A stretch of 6,837 nt of DNA from Burkholderiales bacterium UBA1834 (GCA_002339015.1 DDJC01000018.1:9354-16190); one strand, 5' to 3'; counted from the first letter of the stretch, positions 1 to 6,605 are shown. Program-made: numbers and translations. The notes: generated by a model not told the origin, from the sequence alone.

Positions 1-196
1 TGAAGGCGTCGGCGGTGGCGCCCGCGAAGCCCGCCAGCACCTGTTCGCGGTACAGGCGGCGCACCTTGCGCGCGCTGGCCTTGACGACGATGTGGCCCAG
101 GGTGACCTGGCCGTCGCCACCCATGGACACTTGCCAGGTGCCCGCGGCGGTACGGCGGCGCACGCTCACGATGGTCGTGCCGTGATAGTTTTCCAT
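1..196 (-). CDS. hslV: ATP-dependent protease proteolytic subunit HslV (5' part, cut by window edge)
   Basis: This is the N-terminal 65 residues of HslV (ClpQ), the threonine peptidase that forms a double hexamer and degrades proteins unfolded by the HslU ATPase in the cytoplasm. The visible sequence contains TTIVSVRR, GGDGQVTLG, ARKVRRLY and LAGFAGATADAF, all family signatures. The ATG at 196 gives the leader MENYHG, so the catalytic N-terminal Thr would be Thr7 after removal of a six-residue propeptide; E. coli loses only Met. By alignment Asp28 and Lys44 match the active-site Asp17 and Lys33 of mature E. coli HslV. The stretch between RR and GDG is about five residues longer than in E. coli, which I recall as usual for Comamonadaceae-type HslV. 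The start lies 8 nt after the TAA of the STAS gene, with a short purine stretch (AGAGG) very close to the ATG, so translational coupling is likely. hslU is expected next, outside the window. Confidence 0.95.
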   Translation of the reverse strand, partial: MENYHGTTIVSVRRRTAAGTWQVSMGGDGQVTLGHIVVKASARKVRRLYREQVLAGFAGATADAF

Positions 197-204
197 GGCC
201 TCTA

Positions 205-1983
205 TTAGACCAGTTGGAGCTTGACCTTGGCGTGCTCGGTGATGCCCATGGCCCCGAAGAAGAGGGCGACCAGGCGGTGCGGGTTGGCGAAGGTCACGGT
301 GCGGTTCTCGGCGCTGCGCGCCAGCACCCAGTTCAGCAGGTCACCGGCGGCAATGAAATCCACCCGGATCAGGTGGGCGCAGTCGAGCTGCACGGCCACG
401 CTGGCACCGAGCTGGGTGTCCAGCTCCGACAGGGTGGTGCCGATGTCGCCGCTGAGCTGACCGGACAGTTCCAGCGAGGCCACCTGGATGAATTCGATGT
501 CATCGTGCAGGATGGATTCAACGAAGCTGGTGGAGACATCGCCGATGTGGCTGAGCGAGACGGTCTGCGTGCAGGCGGCATCGCGGATCAGTTTGACGGA
601 GCAGTGCGGCGCCTCCCAGGAGGGCGGCGACAGTTCGTAGGTGACGCAGTAGTCGATGGCCGCCTCGTCGAACTGGTCGGGACGGTTGGACAGGCGCAGC
701 AACTCCAGACGCAGCATCCAGATGTCCGGATCGGCATCGCGGTTGCCGGTGGGGGACATCTCTGTGAGCACCTCGAGCAGGCGGTCAATGCCGATCCAGG
801 TCATCTGCAGGGGTTCAAGCCCCCAGTCCTTGAATTGCCTGTACAGCAGACCGGCGGCCTCGGGTGTGATGGCCTCAACGCCGGCCCAATCCATCACCCA
901 GGGGCGGGGCAGTTGCAGCACCTCGCAGCGCAGGCGGCCCAGGGCGTCGGTGTCCATGATGGGGGGAGCGATCCAGCCCTCCAGGGGGGGCTCGGTATTT
1001 TCCACGGCGGCACGGGCCTGGACAGGTTTGGCCTCAGGGGTGGCGCTGGCAGGTGCCACCATCTGTGTGCGTGCGCTCAGGTGGCGCGACACGCGCTCCG
1101 GCAGGGAGTACCACTGCGGCGCCGACAGGCCGAACTGGTGCACGAAGGCATTGGCCAGCGTGTCGAACTTGGGCTGCTGATCGAGCGCACGGTAGAGGTC
1201 GAACAGCACCATCCAGGTGTCCGACTGCCCGTGGCGCGGCCCGCCCGGCTGGATCAGTGTCATCAGGTTGCGTTCGCACTGCTCGAAATCCGCATTGGCG
1301 AAGGCGATCACGGCTTCGTCCAGCTCGGCGTCGTGCGTGATCTCGTTGACATCGACCGCAAAGGCGTTGGTGAAGCCCGTCGGTGCGAGAGGGGCGTGCA
1401 TGGGGCCGCGGACGATGGGCGGTTCGCCGGGCATCCGGGGCACCTCGGTGCGGGCTGAGATCAGCACGCTTTCAGGTACCGTGGTGGGCGCATCCGGCGC
1501 CTGCATGGGCTGAGTGGGGATGTCCGTCGGGCTGAAGGGACGGGTGGCCGCGTAGCCGTCGGCAGGCATGCCGCCAGGGAGGGTGGGCGGCGAGGTGTCG
1601 CCGTTGTGCATGGGGCGGCGAGGCTCGCCCGCGCCCACCATCTGTTGCTCGATGGCGTCGATCTTGGCCTTGACGGTGACGTCCGACTTGGCGCTGCCGC
1701 TGTTGATCTTGGAGGATTCGGAGTCCAGGTTGGACGGGCTGGTCAGCGCCAGCGCGCTGTCATGGCTCAGGCCCTCGCGGCGGATCTTGCGCAGCATGTC
1801 GAGCTCACGCTTGCGCACGAAGTCGTTGCGCCGCTTGCGCTCGATCATGGCCTTGATCTCGGCCTTGGCGTACTCGCTTTCGCGGTTGTCGGTCGCGCTG
1901 GAATCGAGCTCGGTCCAGTCCGTGGCCGGATGGGACACGAATTTGACGACCTTGCGCAGAAAGTTGCTCGTGTCCTTGCTCAT
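205..1983 (-). CDS. STAS-domain protein of unknown function with duplicated helical-STAS modules
   Basis: This 592-residue protein has no signal peptide or membrane segment and is probably cytoplasmic. Its function is not known to me; I recall similar STAS-domain proteins between dksA and hslV in other Burkholderiales. Residues 1-30 form a conserved-looking head with an amphipathic stretch (FLRKVVKFV). Residues 35-70 are a charged, Arg/Lys/Glu-rich predicted helix, and about 85-200 is a Pro/Ser/Thr-rich disordered linker. The rest appears as two copies of a unit: helical module A (about 220-300) plus STAS-like 1 (about 337-410), then helical module B (about 411-460) plus STAS 2 (about 480-592). 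Ungapped matches link W257/F273/LS-P-W291 with W422/F438/LS-P-W456, and D365, AAG 376-378 and RL 401-402 with D534, AAG 545-547 and RL 570-571. Neither STAS copy has the phospho-acceptor Ser of SpoIIAA-type proteins. The ATG at 1983 lies 33 nt after dksA with no clear ribosome binding site. The gene ends in tandem stops TAA TAG. Confidence 0.88.
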   Translation of the reverse strand: MSKDTSNFLRKVVKFVSHPATDWTELDSSATDNRESEYAKAEIKAMIERKRRNDFVRKRELDMLRKIRREGLSHDSALALTSPSNLDSESSKINSGSAKSDVTVKAKIDAIEQQMVGAGEPRRPMHNGDTSPPTLPGGMPADGYAATRPFSPTDIPTQPMQAPDAPTTVPESVLISARTEVPRMPGEPPIVRGPMHAPLAPTGFTNAFAVDVNEITHDAELDEAVIAFANADFEQCERNLMTLIQPGGPRHGQSDTWMVLFDLYRALDQQPKFDTLANAFVHQFGLSAPQWYSLPERVSRHLSARTQMVAPASATPEAKPVQARAAVENTEPPLEGWIAPPIMDTDALGRLRCEVLQLPRPWVMDWAGVEAITPEAAGLLYRQFKDWGLEPLQMTWIGIDRLLEVLTEMSPTGNRDADPDIWMLRLELLRLSNRPDQFDEAAIDYCVTYELSPPSWEAPHCSVKLIRDAACTQTVSLSHIGDVSTSFVESILHDDIEFIQVASLELSGQLSGDIGTTLSELDTQLGASVAVQLDCAHLIRVDFIAAGDLLNWVLARSAENRTVTFANPHRLVALFFGAMGITEHAKVKLQLV

Positions 1984-1997
1984 GAGTACGGCCAGTA

Positions 1998-2019
1998 TGA
2001 CGCCAGGGACAAGGCGTCA
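1998..2019 (-). other. Stem-loop spanning the dksA stop codon, ahead of the STAS gene
   Basis: There is a perfect 7-bp inverted repeat, TGACGCC at 1998-2004 and GGCGTCA at 2013-2019, with an 8-nt loop. Read on the minus strand, its first arm contains the dksA TGA stop and the hairpin ends 14 nt before the ATG of the STAS gene. No T-run follows, so it does not look like an intrinsic terminator. It could limit translation initiation of the downstream gene, protect the dksA 3' end, or be incidental. Only the repeat itself is seen; the role is inference. Confidence 0.45.
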
Positions 2020-2736
2020 GTCCCCGAACATCTTCTGCTTGAGTTCGCGGCGCTGTTGTGCTTCAAGTGACAGGGTGGCCGTCGGGCGGGCCAGCAGGCG
2101 GCCCAGGCCGATGGGCTCGCCAGTCTCGTCGCAGTAGCCGTAATCACCGGATTCGAGGCGGGCCAGGGCCTGGGAGATCTTCTTGAGCAGCTTGCGCTCG
2201 CGGTCGCGGGTGCGCAGTTCCAGGGCGTGCTCTTCCTCGATGGTGGCGCGGTCGGCCGGATCGGGGACGATGGAGGTGTCTTCGCGCAGGTGCTCGGTGG
2301 TTTCACCGGCGTTGGACAGCAGGTCGTCCTTGAGCGCTTCCAGGCGGGTGCGGAAGGCTTCCTGCTGCTTGTCGCTCATGTATTCGCTGTCGGGCATGGC
2401 CAGCAGCTCGGCGTCGGTCAGTTCGCGGCCCGATTTGGTTTTCCAGGCGTTGGCGAGTTTGGAGTCGACCTTGGTCGCTGTAGTGGGCATGTTCTGGGAA
2501 ACCTTGGAAGCAGATACTGCGGATTCGGCACTTGGCGCCGAAGCTTGAGCCGCCCCGGCGGCGGTCCGGCTGGCCGGCTTGCCCGCCTTGGCGGCTGGAG
2601 GGGTGGAGGATGGAGCGGTTTTGGGGGCAGCCTTGGCTGTTGCCGGCGTCTTGGCCGGTGCTTTCTCGGCAGCCGTCTTGACAGCCGCCTTGGGCGCTGC
2701 TGCCTTGCCGGCCGCCTTGGCTGTGGTCTTGGTCAC
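2017..2736 (-). CDS. dksA: RNA polymerase-binding transcription factor DksA with long basic N-terminal tail
   Basis: DksA binds the secondary channel of RNA polymerase and, with ppGpp, adjusts rRNA, tRNA and amino-acid operon transcription. The GTG at 2736 is chosen because AAGGAGG lies about five bases upstream, which gives 239 residues against 151 in E. coli. Residues 1 to about 82 are a disordered Ala/Lys/Pro tail with 12 Lys and only two acidic residues, resembling histone H1. The DksA core follows: the coiled-coil tip DPADRA with D159, D162 and A164 (E. coli D71, D74, A76), then LELRTRDRERKLLKKI, then the C-terminal globular region. Of the four zinc Cys only C202 remains; the other positions are T205, S223 and A226. 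The core otherwise matches family members that fold without zinc, so the protein should be functional. The upstream neighbour is a COG0523 GTPase and the downstream one the STAS gene 33 nt away. An ATG at 2490 would give a 157-residue tail-less form, but its ribosome binding site is weak. Confidence 0.95.
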   Translation of the reverse strand: MTKTTAKAAGKAAAPKAAVKTAAEKAPAKTPATAKAAPKTAPSSTPPAAKAGKPASRTAAGAAQASAPSAESAVSASKVSQNMPTTATKVDSKLANAWKTKSGRELTDAELLAMPDSEYMSDKQQEAFRTRLEALKDDLLSNAGETTEHLREDTSIVPDPADRATIEEEHALELRTRDRERKLLKKISQALARLESGDYGYCDETGEPIGLGRLLARPTATLSLEAQQRRELKQKMFGD

Positions 2737-2740
2737 AGGA

Positions 2741-2748
2741 TCCTCCTT
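2741..2748 (-). promoter_or_regulatory. Strong Shine-Dalgarno that sets the dksA GTG start
   Basis: On the minus strand AAGGAGGA is followed by TCCT and then the GTG at 2736. This near-perfect anti-16S match is the reason to place the start there. The in-frame GTG at 2760 would put this site inside the coding region and has no comparable site of its own. Confidence 0.85.
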
Positions 2749-2764
2749 CCCGAAAAACACGTTC

Positions 2765-2836
2765 CATCAGCTGGATGACGGGTCAGGGGCATGAAACCCC
2801 GACCGCGCGATTGTCGTGCCCCGGCAAAGCCGGAGC
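2765..2836 (-). other. Structured dksA 5' leader (three possible stem-loops)
   Basis: The transcript leader between the candidate promoter and the dksA ribosome binding site can form several hairpins. The best is at 2781-2804: GGTC plus GGGG pairs with CCCC plus GACC, giving 8 bp with one bulged base (2785) and a 7-nt loop. A second at 2818-2836 has a 5-bp CCGGC/GCCGG core with a 3-nt loop, extendable by two pairs across one mismatch. A weak third is CATC/GATG at 2765-2777. None is directly followed by a T-run, although a T5 run precedes the Shine-Dalgarno. I recognise no known riboswitch. A regulatory role is inference. Confidence 0.4.
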
Positions 2837-2849
2837 GCGCGGCATTGTA
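2837..2849 (-). promoter_or_regulatory. Candidate dksA promoter: -10 TACAAT with GC-rich discriminator
   Basis: On the minus strand TACAAT (2849-2844) begins 8 nt after the stop codon of the GTPase gene. It is followed directly by GCCGCGC, a GC-rich discriminator of the kind found at stringently controlled promoters. Transcription would begin near 2837, leaving a leader of about 100 nt. No good TTGACA match lies 16-18 nt upstream, so the call rests on the -10 element and its position. dksA may also be read through from the GTPase gene. Confidence 0.4.
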
Positions 2850-2856
2850 GCCACGT

Positions 2857-3918
2857 TCAGACCAGGCAGCCCTCCAGACCTGCCCTGAGCAGGTCTTGCG
2901 GCAGGTCCAGGCCGATGAACACCATCTTGCTGATCTTGGTTTCGCCAGGCGCCCACTTCGGGCCCAAATCGCTGCCCATCATCTGGTGCACGCCCTGGAA
3001 CACGACCTTGCGGTCCATGCCCATCACGTTCAGCACGCCTTTGTAGCGCAGCATGCGTGGGCCATAGATCTGCACCACCGAACCGAGGAAGTCTTCCAGC
3101 TTGGTGGGGTTGAAGGGGCGGTTGGACTTAAAGACGAAGGACTTGACGTCGTCGTCGTGGCGGTGGTGGTGCGGGTGATCGCAGTGCTCGCCATGCTCGT
3201 GATCACCGTGGTCATGGCCGCAATCGGGGCCGTGCTCATGGTGATGGTGGGCGTGGTCGTCGTCCTTCAGGAAATCGGGGTCGATCTCGAGCTTGGCGTT
3301 CAGGTTGAAGCCGCGCAGGTCGAAGACCTCGCTGATCGAGACCTCGCCGAAGTGCACGCGCTTCTGCGGCGCCCGCGGGTTCATGTGCTTGATGCGGTGC
3401 GACAGGGCGTCAACCTGGTCGGCGGGCACCAGGTCGGTCTTGCTGATGAAGATCTGGTCGGCGAAGCCAATCTGGCGGCGCACTTCCTGGCGGGTGTCCA
3501 GCTGGGAGTCGGCGTGCTTGGCATCGACCAGGGTGACGATGGCGTCCAGCAGGTACTGGTCGGCGATGTCGTCGTCCATGAAGAAGGTTTGCGCCACGGG
3601 GCCGGGGTCGGCCAGGCCGGTGGTTTCGATCACGACGCGCTCGAAGCTCACTTCGCCGGCGCGCTTCTTGGCGGCCAGGTCGGTCAGCGTGGTGCGCAGG
3701 TCTTCGCGGATCGTGCAGCAGACGCAGCCATTGCTCATCTGGATGATCTGCTCCTGCGTGTCGGACACGAGGATGTCGTTGTCGATGTTTTCCTCGCCGA
3801 ACTCGTTTTCGATGACGGCGATCTTCTGGCCATGCGCCTCTGTGAGGATGCGCTTGAGCAGGGTGGTCTTGCCACTGCCCAGGAAGCCGGTAAGGATGGT
3901 GACGGGAATCAGGCTCAT
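2857..3918 (-). CDS. COG0523 (CobW/ZNG1-type) GTPase, putative metal chaperone
   Basis: This 353-residue protein belongs to the G3E GTPase family that couples GTP hydrolysis to delivery of a metal, often zinc, to client proteins in the cytoplasm. The Walker A motif is GFLGSGKTT (11-19). The family metal motif CVCC lies at 65-68 inside SNGCVCC, ETTGLADP at 98-105 is the switch/Walker B region, and SKTD at 159-162 takes the place of NKxD. A His-rich loop spans 222-254 with 16 His and two Cys (C233, C246). A CobW C-terminal domain follows from about 258 to 340. The start at 3918 gives MSLIPVTILTGF, the usual family N-terminus; an in-frame GTG at 3957 adds 13 residues with no ribosome binding site. 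The chosen ATG also lacks a visible Shine-Dalgarno. The exact subfamily and metal cannot be read from sequence. The gene neighbours a zinc-ligand-poor dksA downstream and the divergent corC. Confidence 0.93.
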   Translation of the reverse strand: MSLIPVTILTGFLGSGKTTLLKRILTEAHGQKIAVIENEFGEENIDNDILVSDTQEQIIQMSNGCVCCTIREDLRTTLTDLAAKKRAGEVSFERVVIETTGLADPGPVAQTFFMDDDIADQYLLDAIVTLVDAKHADSQLDTRQEVRRQIGFADQIFISKTDLVPADQVDALSHRIKHMNPRAPQKRVHFGEVSISEVFDLRGFNLNAKLEIDPDFLKDDDHAHHHHEHGPDCGHDHGDHEHGEHCDHPHHHRHDDDVKSFVFKSNRPFNPTKLEDFLGSVVQIYGPRMLRYKGVLNVMGMDRKVVFQGVHQMMGSDLGPKWAPGETKISKMVFIGLDLPQDLLRAGLEGCLV

Positions 3919-4003
3919 AACACAAGTGTAGCCCCACGGGTGAGCCTGTGTGGCCACAGGGTTGCGCTATTCTTGCTGTGTCTCAACCACGACACCGCCC
4001 TCC
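3919..4003. promoter_or_regulatory. Divergent intergenic region with candidate promoters and an inverted repeat
   Basis: This region separates the GTPase gene (minus) and corC (plus). A candidate minus-strand -10, TACACT, lies at 3930-3925 and would start transcription at or within a base or two of the ATG at 3918, giving a leaderless message. A candidate plus-strand -10, TATTCT, lies at 3968-3973. Neither has a good -35 match. An inverted repeat, CCTGTG (3945-3950), TGGC, CACAGG (3955-3960), covers the place where both -35 elements would fall. No AT-rich palindrome like a Zur or Fur box is visible. Confidence 0.35.
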
Positions 4004-4899
<896 letters not shown>

Positions 4900-4903
<4 letters not shown>

Positions 4904-6471
4904 GGCGCGCCGGTAAGACACGGCGCGGCGTGAGCGGCTTGCGCTGGCTGGGGCTCGGTGCCTTGGTGGGTGTTCTTCAGGCGCTGGCGTTCTATCCGGC
5001 TGTCGCCCATCTGACGCCGGTCGGGCCTGTCGCGATGAGCGTGCTGGCCTTGGCGGCGCTGGTGCTGGTGCTGCATCGCGCGCAGAGGCCCATGCAAGGT
5101 GCCTGGGCCGGCTGGGGCTTCGGCACGGTCTGGCTGGTGGGCGGTACAGGCTGGATGTTCGTCAGCCTGCACCGTTATGGAGGGCTGCCCTCCTGGCTGG
5201 CGGGCGGGGCGGTGCTGCTGCTGTGCGCAGCCCTGTCCTTGTACCTGGCCCTGGCGTGTGCTGCCTGGGTGCGCTGGCGCCGGCGTCGCTGGGCTGCCGA
5301 TGCGTTGCTGCTGGGGGGGCTGTGGCTGCTGGCGGAAGCGGCGCGTGCGCTGATCTTCACGGGCTTCCCTTGGGCGGCCAGCGGTTATGCGCTGCTCGAT
5401 TCGCCATTCGCGAGGCTGGCCCCCTGGGTGGGCGTCTATGGCATGGGGCAGGTGCTGGTGACCCTTGTGGCGGCCTTGGTGCTGGCTGTGGCGCTGCGGG
5501 CCGGTGGCAAGGTCCGCATTGTCCTGGTTGGCGGGGTGGTGGCGCTGGCTGTTGCCCATGCGGTATTGCCTTCCTTGAGTTTTGTGCAGAATCATAGCCG
5601 CCCGCTGTCCGTGGCCTTGCTGCAGGGTAACGTACCGCAAAGTGAAAAATTCGAGCCGCAGCACCAGGGTGACGCGCTGATCTGGCATGCCAAGCAGTTG
5701 GTGTCAGCCAAGGGCGATCTGATCGTGGCGCCCGAAACGGCCATCCCGCTGTTGCCCGCGGACCTGCCGGATGGCTTCTGGGCCGCCTTGCTCAAGCCTT
5801 TCCAGACAAGTGACCGTGCCGCCCTGATTGGCGTGCCCCTGGGCAGCTTCGAGCATGGCTATACCAACTCGGTGGTGGGTGTGTCGCGCGGCACGGTGGG
5901 CCTGGAAGGGGGCGTCTACCGTTACAACAAGCACCACCTGGTGCCATTCGGTGAGTTCATCCCCTGGGGCTTCCGCTGGTTCGTCGACATGATGAACATG
6001 CCGCTGGGTGATTTCACCCGGGGGCCGCGCAATGCGCCTTCGTTCGAGGTGGCGGGTCAGTGGGTGGCGCCCAACATCTGCTACGAGGATCTGTTCGGCG
6101 AGGAACTGGCCGCCCGTTTCACGGGGGCACTCACGCCCGCGCCCACCATCCTGGCCAATGTGAGCAACCTGGCTTGGTTCGGTGAGGAAGTCGCCATCCA
6201 CCAGCACCTGCAGATCGCCCGGTTGCGCTCGCTGGAGTTCCAGCGTCCCACCATCCGCTCGACCAATACGGGCGCCACGGCGGTGATCGACCACCGCGGC
6301 ATCGTCACCGACCTGCTGGCCGCCAACACGCAGGGCGTTCTGTACGCGCAGGTGCAGGGCACCACCGGACTCACACCGTTTGCCCGCTGGGCCGGTCCGT
6401 GGGGGCTGTGGCCGCTGATCGGGCTGGCGGTGATGCTGATCGTGACGGTGACGCGCCGGCCGGCATCCTGA
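4900..6471 (+). CDS. lnt: Apolipoprotein N-acyltransferase Lnt
   Basis: Lnt is the inner-membrane enzyme that transfers an acyl chain from a phospholipid to the N-terminal diacylglyceryl-Cys of apolipoproteins, the last step of lipoprotein maturation before Lol sorting. The protein has 523 residues, close to the 512 of E. coli. Rough membrane segments are 13-33, 41-59, 67-90, 100-123, 133-153, 175-199, 205-223 and 497-517, with the periplasmic nitrilase-like domain at about 236-480. The catalytic triad is visible: E279 in VAPET, K344 in YNKHHLVPFGEF and C394 in PNICYED. Their spacing (65 and 50 residues) is close to E. coli E267-K335-C387; E352 in PFGEF matches the supporting E343. The GTG at 4900 overlaps the corC stop as GTGA with no strong ribosome binding site, so translation is probably coupled. 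The N-terminus is Arg/Lys-rich, as expected for a cytoplasmic end under the positive-inside rule. Confidence 0.97.
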
Positions 6472-6538
6472 TCGGGGCTGAGCCCAGGCCAGCGCTGCCA
6501 GTCGGGCGGTGTGGCATGGCATGGCGCGGCCAGGCCCT

Positions 6539-6544
6539 TAAAAT
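6539..6544 (+). promoter_or_regulatory. Candidate glyQ promoter -10
   Basis: TAAAAT at 6539-6544 stands out as the only AT-rich hexamer in the GC-rich gap after lnt. The best -35, TGGCAT at 6517-6522 with a 16-bp spacer, is weak and lies in a short TGGCA repeat. Transcription would begin near 6551, leaving about 55 nt of leader before glyQ. Confidence 0.45.
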
Positions 6545-6553
6545 GACGTGTTC

Positions 6554-6581
6554 GGTTCGCGGCACCGCCGCCGGACCTTTT
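6554..6581 (+). terminator. GC-rich stem-loop plus T4: terminator- or attenuator-like hairpin before glyQ
   Basis: Bases 6554-6563 pair with 6567-6577 to form a 10-bp stem with one bulged C (6572), one G-T wobble and a 3-nt loop (ACC). TTTT follows at once at 6578-6581. This is the layout of a weak intrinsic terminator for transcripts coming from corC-lnt. If the candidate promoter at 6539-6544 is used, the same hairpin sits at the extreme 5' end of the glyQ message, where it could act in attenuation or mRNA protection. The T-run is short, so termination efficiency is doubtful. Confidence 0.4.
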
Positions 6582-6605
6582 GAAGACAATTCCAAGGCCA
6601 TCGAC

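Noticed and set aside
214..1458. Long plus-strand open frame (414 codons) opposite the STAS gene
   Set aside because: It is antisense to a gene with recognisable domains, its translation is Gly/Val/Gln/His-rich with no family resemblance, and such mirror frames are expected in GC-rich DNA.
1380..1720. Possible repeat array or foreign insert in the Pro/Ser/Thr-rich linker of the STAS gene
   Set aside because: The stretch is compositionally biased but has no periodic repeat, and base use stays like the rest of the gene; it is best read as a disordered linker.
2737..2760. Longer dksA start at the GTG at 2760
   Set aside because: It would put the strong Shine-Dalgarno inside the coding region and has no ribosome binding site of its own.
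2818..2836. GC hairpin after the GTPase gene as an intrinsic terminator
   Set aside because: It has a short stem with one mismatch and no T-run on the minus strand; it more likely belongs to the dksA leader or is incidental.
3919..3957. Longer GTPase start at the GTG at 3957
   Set aside because: The extra 13 residues precede the conserved beginning MSLIPVTILTGF, no ribosome binding site is visible, and the extension covers the candidate promoter.
3950..4003. Longer corC start at the ATG at 3950
   Set aside because: The added 18 residues (two Cys, Thr/Pro-rich) do not resemble the family, and they cover the candidate -10 element. The GTG at 4004 restores the VSEP beginning.
2737..4003. Zur or Fur box near dksA or the GTPase gene
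   Set aside because: I looked in both intergenic regions for an AT-rich palindrome of the expected type and found none, so zinc or iron control is not claimed.
6472..6530. Short palindromes (GGGC/GCCC, CAGCGCTG) just after lnt as a terminator
   Set aside because: The arms are four bases or the palindromes have no usable loop, and no T-run follows.
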